In this document: positions 1 to 6,316 of the stretch, one piece after another
Numbering within the stretch: the first letter of the stretch is position 1
Layout of the letters: each line of letters opens with the position of its first letter
DNA from: Actinomycetota bacterium
GTDB lineage: Bacteria; Actinomycetota; Thermoleophilia; UBA2241
NCBI GenBank assembly: GCA_003132645.1
Contig: PKYM01000099.1
Location: 1,315-7,630 of the forward strand
Direction: 5' to 3'
Length of the DNA stretch: 6,316 nucleotides
Translations under genes and position numbers: made by a program
Notes under the pieces: generated by a model
What the model was told of the DNA's origin: nothing
Databases searched by the model: none
The model's input: the letters and a program-made list of their open reading frames with translations, nothing else

Positions 1-572
1 GCCTTCTGCGAGCCGGCCACGCAGACGTCGACCTTCCAGGCGTCGGTGGGCAGGTCGGTGGCGCCCAGGCCGGAGATCGCGTCGACCACCAGGATGGCGG
101 GCGTTCCGGCAACGATCTCACCGATCGCCTTGATGTCGTTGACGACGCCGGTGGAGGTCTCGCTGAACTGCACGTAGACGGCCTTGGCGTCGGGGTTGGC
201 GGCCAGGGCCGCGGCGATGGCGGCCGGGTCGGCCTTCGTGCCCCACTCGAACTCGAGAGCCACGACCTCGGCGCCCCACTTGGTGGCGAGCTTGACCCAG
301 CGCTCGCCGAAGTTGCCGACCGAGGCGACGATCACCTTGTCGCCGGGGTTCACGACGTTGACGACGGCCGCCTCCATGGCGCCCGTGCCGGAGGCGGCGA
401 AGATGACGACGTCGTTCGTCGTCTGGTAGACGTACTGCAGGCCGGCGACGCACTCGTTGAAGATCTCGCCGAAGCGCGGCGCACGGTGGTGCACGATGGG
501 CTCGGCGCCGGCGAGCAGCACCTCGGGGGGCACCGGCGTCGGTCCGGGCGTGATGAGAAAGCGCTTCAGCAT
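1..572 (-). CDS. Class V PLP aminotransferase (alanine-glyoxylate / serine-pyruvate type), 3' end missing
   Basis: This is a fold-type I, PLP-dependent aminotransferase, probably moving amino groups between serine or alanine and glyoxylate, pyruvate or a related oxoacid in serine/glycine metabolism. The 190 visible residues are about half of the usual 360-390. They open MLKRFLITPGPTPVPPEV, the standard start of this family. SGTGAME (61-67) is the PLP-phosphate loop. VVDAISGLGA holds the aspartate (D164) that pairs with the pyridine nitrogen. The window ends just after the Schiff-base lysine in AGSQK (K190). The ATG is set by AGAAAGGA (587-580), 7 bases upstream. A 5-bp hairpin (586-598) abuts this site. 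Exact substrate is uncertain: close relatives are annotated as serine-glyoxylate, alanine-glyoxylate or phosphoserine aminotransferases. In many bacteria this gene precedes serA, which would lie outside the window. Confidence 0.93.
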   Translation of the reverse strand, partial: MLKRFLITPGPTPVPPEVLLAGAEPIVHHRAPRFGEIFNECVAGLQYVYQTTNDVVIFAASGTGAMEAAVVNVVNPGDKVIVASVGNFGERWVKLATKWGAEVVALEFEWGTKADPAAIAAALAANPDAKAVYVQFSETSTGVVNDIKAIGEIVAGTPAILVVDAISGLGATDLPTDAWKVDVCVAGSQK

Positions 573-579
573 CGTGTCG

Positions 580-587
580 TCCTTTCT
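580..587 (-). promoter_or_regulatory. Shine-Dalgarno of the aminotransferase gene
   Basis: The minus strand reads AGAAAGGA, 7 bases before the ATG at 572. The first two bases are shared with a small perfect hairpin CTGAA-ACC-TTCAG spanning 598-586. Confidence 0.6.
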
Positions 588-650
588 GAAGGTTTCAGGT
601 GCCGGGGCGCTACGACCGGCGAACCGTGCGAGCAGGGGTGCAGGGGCGCC

Positions 651-680
651 ATTCTAGCCAACCGCCGCGGCGCCGGACAG
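651..680 (-). promoter_or_regulatory. Promoter candidate close to the aminotransferase gene
   Basis: A good -10 hexamer, TAGAAT (656-651, five of six matches), sits in otherwise GC-rich DNA. The best -35 is a weak CTGTCC (680-675) at an 18-base spacing. Transcription would start near 644, leaving a 5' leader of about 72 bases before the ATG at 572. The rest of 573-1006 holds no convincing gene. Confidence 0.4.
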
Positions 681-740
681 TCGCGCCCGAAGAGCCGTTG
701 CCGGACGCGCTCTCGCGCACGGCGGGCGGGGTGGACGAAC

Positions 741-797
741 CGTGCCCCGCGGCACGATCGGGTGATCGTCAGGCGGGGTCGCAGACGTACGGGTCTG
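741..797. repeat. Cluster of short inverted repeats in the aminotransferase upstream region
   Basis: Three perfect small stems follow one another: CAGAC/GTCTG (782-786 with 793-797, 6-base loop), ACGATC/GATCGT (754-759 with 764-769, 4-base loop) and CGTGCC/GGCACG (741-746 with 751-756, 4-base loop). The last two share bases 754-756, so in RNA they cannot both form completely. Together with the large hairpin they make most of the stretch between 741 and 887 self-complementary. Individually each is short enough to be chance in GC-rich DNA. Confidence 0.4.
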
Positions 798-810
798 AGA
801 CGAAAGGGGA

Positions 811-887
811 CGTCGTGATGGGAGCGCGGAGCCGGCTGGAGCGGGCGGGGCGGCTGCGCCGCCCCGCCCGCTCCAGCCCTCACGACG
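811..887. repeat. Large compound inverted repeat (21-bp perfect stem inside an 8-bp stem)
   Basis: The inner arms 834-854 and 858-878 are perfect reverse complements over 21 bases with a 3-base loop (TGC), almost entirely G/C. The outer arms 811-818 (CGTCGTGA) and 880-887 (TCACGACG) also pair perfectly. They leave a 15-base bulge (819-833) on one side and a single base (879) on the other. No T-run follows on either strand, so it is not a classical intrinsic terminator. It may be a U-less terminator, an RNA-stability element, or the core of a structured leader or small RNA made from the promoter at 946-917. Confidence 0.75.
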
Positions 888-916
888 GGCGATGTGTCGA
901 GTCTCGCATGGGATCG

Positions 917-946
917 AGCATAAGGGTCCGGCGGTGCCCGTGTAAA
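917..946 (-). promoter_or_regulatory. Promoter candidate upstream of the large hairpin
   Basis: The minus strand has TTTACA (-35, 946-941, five of six matches), an 18-base spacer and TATGCT (-10, 922-917, four of six matches). Predicted transcription starts near 910. It would run through the large hairpin at 887-811 towards the aminotransferase, giving a leader of about 340 bases, or it would produce a short structured RNA. The spacer is one base longer than ideal. Confidence 0.45.
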
Positions 947-1006
947 GACGTGGGCGGGCGGCGCCTGCCGGCGCGCAAGCCCCACGCGCGCCGCGGTAGG
1001 ACGCCT

Positions 1007-1162
1007 CTACTGACGTCTGAGCGCGACGCTGCCGACCACCTGCGCGATGATCACGAGGACGGCCAGGAGCATGAACACCTGACTGCCCGTCATCATGAAG
1101 AGGACCATCAGCGCGCCCCACATAACGACGCCGACGACCAGCACCAGTTGCCGAGGAGCCAT
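1007..1162 (-). CDS. Small membrane protein, 51 residues, unknown function
   Basis: I do not recognise a family. The frame starts MAPRQLVLVVGVVMWGALMV and ends VGSVALRRQ before a TAG. Two hydrophobic stretches stand out, about residues 5-24 and 28-48, separated by a short turn (MTGSQ), with basic residues at both ends (R4; R49, R50). This predicts a helical hairpin with both ends in the cytoplasm. Support for it being a gene: an AAGGGAGGG Shine-Dalgarno (1174-1166) ends 3 bases before the ATG, composition is strongly membrane-like, and it lies on the same strand 115 bases after ilvC. It could be a small accessory or regulatory membrane protein, but nothing in the sequence links it to branched-chain amino acids. 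No clear promoter of its own is visible, so readthrough from ilvC is likely. Confidence 0.7.
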   Translation of the reverse strand: MAPRQLVLVVGVVMWGALMVLFMMTGSQVFMLLAVLVIIAQVVGSVALRRQ

Positions 1163-1277
1163 GTTCCCTCCCTTTCGCCGCACGGTAACGACGGCCGCGA
1201 GAGCGCGCGTCTGCCGCCTGTACTGCCCGTATCGGCCGGGAGCGCCGGCGACGTGCGCGGTGGAGAGCGGACCAGGC

Positions 1278-2282
<1,005 letters not shown>

Positions 2283-2303
2283 GCGTCTGTCTCCTTCTCG
2301 GGA

Positions 2304-2319
2304 CGCCCGTGCGCGGGCG
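2304..2319 (-). other. Short stem-loop in the ilvC leader
   Basis: This is a perfect 6-bp inverted repeat, CGCCCG / CGGGCG, with a 4-base loop. It lies between the predicted transcription start and the Shine-Dalgarno AAGGAG (2296-2291, 8 bases before the ATG). It ends several bases before the SD, so it need not block ribosomes; a role in mRNA stability is possible. In GC-rich DNA a repeat this short can arise by chance. Confidence 0.3.
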
Positions 2320-2338
2320 AATGCACTCGGAACCTTGA

Positions 2339-2367
2339 ATTTTACTGCCTTCGGAGAACGGCGGCAA
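2339..2367 (-). promoter_or_regulatory. Sigma-70-type promoter candidate for ilvC
   Basis: The minus strand shows TTGCCG (-35, 2367-2362), a 17-base spacer, and TAAAAT (-10, 2344-2339). The -10 matches consensus at five of six positions and lies in the only AT-rich patch of this GC-rich gap. Transcription would begin near 2332, giving a leader of about 50 bases before the ilvC ATG. This allows ilvC to be expressed separately from ilvBN and the three intervening genes. Confidence 0.65.
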
Positions 2368-2399
2368 CGCGAGATGGCCGCGCGACGCTCATGGACCGG

Positions 2400-2951
2400 C
2401 TAGGACCGACCGGCATCGGTGAGCGCGTGCAGCTTCGCCATAGTGGCCCAGTTGCGCGTCGTCACGCCGTCACCGAGCACCCGCCCCACAGCCTCGGCCA
2501 GCCGGCTCACGGCCATCCCGTCGGGACACCAGAGATACGCCGCCCGCGCGCCGACGGCCAGGACCTCGGGAGCCCAGTCCTGCTCGGCGAGCGGTCTCAG
2601 AAGCGCTCGACCGGCCGGGTCGGCAAGGACGGCGACGAACAGTCGTGACGGGTTGTCGGCGGCCGGCAGCAGCGGATTGTCGGCGACGACCGCGGCCAGC
2701 TCGGCGGCCGTGAGCGCGACGACCCGGCAGGAGACGCCGAGCCGCTCCGCCACGGCCGCCTGGATGCCCGCGGCCGCGTCAACCGCCGCTGCGTCGGGCG
2801 CGCTGAAGACGACGTTGCCGCTGTTCAACACGGTGCGCACATCGCCGTAGCCGAGGTCCTCGACGAGCGCGCGCAGATCGGCCATCGCGACGCGCTTGGC
2901 GGTGCCGACGTTGATGCCCCGCAGGAGTGCCACATGCGAGCGCCGGCTCAG
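2400..2951 (-). CDS. DUF1697 domain protein of unknown function
   Basis: This belongs to the DUF1697 family, whose members have known folds but no agreed biochemical role. Diagnostic blocks are VALLRGINVGTAKRVAM near the N-terminus (residues 7-23), the VLNSGNVVFSA strand (41-51) and the C-terminal TTRNWATMAKL (164-174). Length is about 177-183 residues against a family norm near 175-180. The start is unsettled. CTG at 2951 overlaps the preceding TGA as CTGA, has a G-rich stretch upstream and gives the typical short lead before VALLRG. GTG at 2933 gives an N-terminus at MALLRG with no SD, and could reinitiate after the upstream stop 12 bases away. GTG at 3020 would add a poorly conserved arginine/alanine-rich lead and overlap the TMEM175 gene by 73 bases. 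Alternating alanine- and valine-rich segments suit a small soluble alpha/beta protein. Its close overlap suggests co-transcription with the TMEM175 gene. Confidence 0.85.
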   Translation of the reverse strand: MSRRSHVALLRGINVGTAKRVAMADLRALVEDLGYGDVRTVLNSGNVVFSAPDAAAVDAAAGIQAAVAERLGVSCRVVALTAAELAAVVADNPLLPAADNPSRLFVAVLADPAGRALLRPLAEQDWAPEVLAVGARAAYLWCPDGMAVSRLAEAVGRVLGDGVTTRNWATMAKLHALTDAGRS

Positions 2952-3550
2952 CCCGACCGCCCCCCGGCCTGTCCGCGCGCCGCCAGCACGCGCTCGATCC
3001 GCCGATCCGGCACGAGCCACATGAAGGCGACGACCGCGTAGAGACCGATCGCGATCAAGGGCTCGAAGAACGCCGTTACGACGGCGACCGCATAGATGGT
3101 GGGTGATGCCTTGCCCTTGAGGTCACGGCCGATCGCGGCGGCCAGCACGGAGCCCGGACCCTGGCTCCTGACGATCAGCCACTGCAGAAGATAGTAGGCG
3201 CCGCCCGCCATAAGCAGGACGCCGCCGTAGGTGGCGGTCGGCACAGCCGCACGCGGGTTGTGCCCCATCCAACCGGTCACGAAGGGAAACAGGGAGAGCC
3301 AGAACAGCAGGTACATGTTGGCCCACAGGATGCCGCCGGTGACGCGCTCGGTCACCGCGAGCATGTGGTGGTGGTTGTTCCAGTAGATGCCGAGGTTGGC
3401 GAAGCTCAGAACGTAGGTCAGAAAAATCGCCTTCTCCGACCACAGAGCCGACAGACCGGAGCCGTGCGGCGTGCGCAACTCGAGCACGCTGATCGTGATG
3501 ATGATGGCCAGCACGCCGTCGCTGAACGCTTCGAGCCGGTTCTTGCCCAC
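2948..3550 (-). CDS. TMEM175-family (DUF1211) integral membrane protein, putative potassium channel
   Basis: Prokaryotic TMEM175 proteins are six-helix subunits that assemble into K+-permeable channels. Function here is inferred from family only. From the GTG at 3550 the protein has 200 residues, the family's usual size. It opens GKNRLEAFSDGVLAIIIT, the hallmark first helix with its R-x3-FSD pore-lining motif (R5, F9, S10, D11). Hydrophobic segments then lie at about 40-57, 72-92, 107-127, 150-162 and 163-180. A NNHHHM block (58-63) and the C-terminal WLVPDRRIER (178-187) are also typical. I chose GTG 3550 because AGGAGG sits 9 bases upstream. An in-frame ATG at 3619, preceded by GGAGAGAAGGGG, would add 23 non-conserved residues and remains possible. 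The gene sits between the glycosylase and DUF1697 genes, and its TGA overlaps the likely start of the latter. Confidence 0.88.
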   Translation of the reverse strand: MGKNRLEAFSDGVLAIIITISVLELRTPHGSGLSALWSEKAIFLTYVLSFANLGIYWNNHHHMLAVTERVTGGILWANMYLLFWLSLFPFVTGWMGHNPRAAVPTATYGGVLLMAGGAYYLLQWLIVRSQGPGSVLAAAIGRDLKGKASPTIYAVAVVTAFFEPLIAIGLYAVVAFMWLVPDRRIERVLAARGQAGGRSG

Positions 3551-3559
3551 TGCGTCGGT

Positions 3560-3565
3560 CCTCCT
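3560..3565 (-). promoter_or_regulatory. Shine-Dalgarno AGGAGG of the TMEM175 gene
   Basis: The minus strand reads AGGAGG, a full match to the anti-SD core, 9 bases before the GTG at 3550. That GTG starts exactly where family similarity begins, which is why it is preferred over the upstream ATG at 3619. Confidence 0.6.
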
Positions 3566-3648
3566 CCCCGCCTCACTCGGCGCCCTTGCGCCGACGAGCA
3601 GGTCACGGTCGCACGCCATGTCCCCTTCTCTCCGTCCGGGCATCGCGC

Positions 3649-4194
3649 CTAACTGTCGGGCGCCGGCCGCTCCGCGAGCCGTCTGCCGGCAAGCGCCTGG
3701 ACCACTGCGCTCCACGCCTCGAGCTTCGCCTGCTTCGTGAGCCGCGCGTTGGCCGGACTGGTCGACGGGAGGCGCTCGAGCCGGGGCCGAGTCCGCGGGT
3801 ACGTCGACAGCTCCGGCAGCACACAGCGCCGAAACAGGGCGTCCGCCTTGCCGCCGTTCAGGAAGACGGTGTGGATCAGCGGGCTGCGCCCGAGCAGGGC
3901 ACCGATGTCGTTTGGGACCTCAGTCCCCGCCACGATGGCAGAGTCGAGGCTGCCGCGGCGCTCGGCCGCCTGAAGGACATCCCACAACGCCACCCGCGCG
4001 TCTCGCAGCATGGCGACGCGACCGGCGTAGTCGAGTCCGGGCGTAGCGCCGCACAAGTGCTCCATGATGAACCAGAAGGCGTTCGCCGGGTTTGCGTAGT
4101 ACTCACCCGCGTCGAGCGACTGCCGGCTGGGGATCGTGCCAAGGATCAGCACCTGCGCGTCGGGCGCCGCCAGCGGCTCGAAGCCGCGCGTCAC
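3649..4194 (-). CDS. DNA-deoxyinosine (hypoxanthine-DNA) glycosylase, UDG superfamily family 6-like
   Basis: This is predicted to remove deaminated bases, chiefly hypoxanthine and possibly uracil, from DNA as the first step of base excision repair. The 181 residues fit this compact single-domain family. The N-terminus GFEPLAAPDAQVLILGT is the typical opening. Motif 1 is LGTIPSRQSL (18-27), followed by EYYANPANAFW (31-41). The asparagine of the NAFW block is, as I recall, reported as important for catalysis in the family 6 enzyme. Motif 2 is LPSTSPANA (142-150), the DNA-intercalating loop of the superfamily. The start is a GTG 14 bases after the ilvN stop. No good Shine-Dalgarno sequence precedes it, so expression probably depends on ilvBN translation or readthrough. 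The gene has no biochemical link to the ilv pathway. A broader uracil-DNA glycosylase label is possible, and substrate preference cannot be read from the sequence alone. Confidence 0.85.
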   Translation of the reverse strand: MTRGFEPLAAPDAQVLILGTIPSRQSLDAGEYYANPANAFWFIMEHLCGATPGLDYAGRVAMLRDARVALWDVLQAAERRGSLDSAIVAGTEVPNDIGALLGRSPLIHTVFLNGGKADALFRRCVLPELSTYPRTRPRLERLPSTSPANARLTKQAKLEAWSAVVQALAGRRLAERPAPDS

Positions 4195-4208
4195 GAGGGC
4201 CGGGCCCG

Positions 4209-4684
4209 CTACCCCCGCCCCCGCCCGATCGCGACGATGCCGGTGCGCACGACTTCGAGCACGCCGATCGGCTGCAGCAGCTCGAGCAGCGCCTCGAGCT
4301 TGTCGGTGGCGCCGACCACGCGCAGCACCAGGGCGCGGCGATCGACGTCGACGATCTTGGCCTTGAAGATCTCGGCGATCTGCAACACGTCGTTGCGCTT
4401 TTCGCCTTCGGCGGCGACCTTGATCAGCATGAGCTCGGAGGCCACCGTGTACTGCGGCTCGAGGTCGCGGATCTTGACGACGTTGATCAGCTTGTGGAGC
4501 TGCTTGGTGACCTGGTCGATGGGGTGCTCGGCGCCGTCGATCACGATCGTCATGCGCGAGAGGTTCGGGTCTTCGCTCTCGCCGACGGCGAGGCTCTGGA
4601 TGTTGAAGCCCCGGCGGGCGAACAGGCCGGCCACCCGGGTCAGTACGCCGGGCTTGTTTTCGACGAGCACCGACAGGGTGTGCT

Positions 4685-4688
<4 letters not shown>
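4209..4688 (-). CDS. ilvN: Acetolactate synthase small (regulatory) subunit
   Basis: This is the regulatory partner of IlvB: it raises catalytic activity and confers feedback inhibition by valine. The 159 residues match the usual size of about 160-170. An N-terminal ACT domain (about residues 2-75) starts MKHTLSVLVENKPGVLTRVAG and includes RRGFNIQSL. A C-terminal ACT-like domain (about 80-157) contains ELMLIKV and ends near VVRTGIVAIGRG. Asn11, Gly14 and Asn29, which bind valine or give valine resistance when mutated in E. coli IlvH, are all conserved, so valine sensitivity is inferred. The ATG lies inside the ilvB stop (ATGA), which fixes the start and indicates coupled translation at a near-fixed ratio. 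The next gene begins 14 bases after its TAG stop. Confidence 0.97.

Positions 4689-6316
<1,628 letters not shown>

Noticed and set aside
811..887. Classical Rho-independent terminator
   Set aside because: The hairpin is strong, but no T-run follows it on either strand, so it is reported as a structural repeat rather than a terminator.
1235..1249. GCCGG/CCGGC inverted repeat after ilvC as a terminator
   Set aside because: Only 5 bp with no T-run, in GC-rich DNA; indistinguishable from chance.

Overview
The window is a GC-rich bacterial locus (roughly two-thirds G+C by eye) in which every supported gene lies on the minus strand. It should be read from position 6316 down to 1. Its core is the branched-chain amino acid pathway: ilvB (acetolactate synthase large subunit, 5' end outside the window), ilvN (small subunit) and ilvC (ketol-acid reductoisomerase). 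A class V aminotransferase of the alanine-glyoxylate/serine-pyruvate type follows and runs off the other edge. Gene content, protein style and G+C suggest an uncultivated high-GC actinobacterium, perhaps Coriobacteriia or Thermoleophilia. That placement is an inference from general resemblance and is weak.

Layout in transcription order: ilvB (6316-4685) overlaps ilvN (4688-4209) by the ATGA motif. After 14 bases comes a hypoxanthine/uracil-DNA glycosylase-like gene (4194-3649), then a TMEM175-family membrane protein (3550 or 3619 down to 2948), then a DUF1697 gene that overlaps or abuts it (about 2951-2400). A 117-base gap holds a good sigma-70-type promoter and a short leader for ilvC (2282-1278). 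Next comes a 51-residue two-helix membrane protein (1162-1007) with a strong Shine-Dalgarno sequence. A 434-base non-coding stretch (1006-573) follows. It carries two promoter candidates, a very stable 21-bp hairpin inside an 8-bp outer stem, and several smaller inverted repeats. Last is the aminotransferase (572-1), cut just after its catalytic lysine.

IlvBN makes acetolactate (and acetohydroxybutyrate) from pyruvate, and IlvC reduces and isomerises it towards valine, leucine and isoleucine. IlvN keeps the valine-contacting residues known in its family, so feedback control by valine is expected. The three genes between ilvN and ilvC have no known part in this pathway. ilvC has its own promoter, so its expression need not depend on them. 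The aminotransferase probably serves serine/glycine/glyoxylate metabolism.

I do not see a clear new multi-gene system. The points most worth checking are: the IlvC cofactor loop, where the usual phosphate-binding residues are replaced and an acidic residue appears (predicted NADH use); the structured leader before the aminotransferase; the small membrane protein; and the three-gene block inside the ilv locus.
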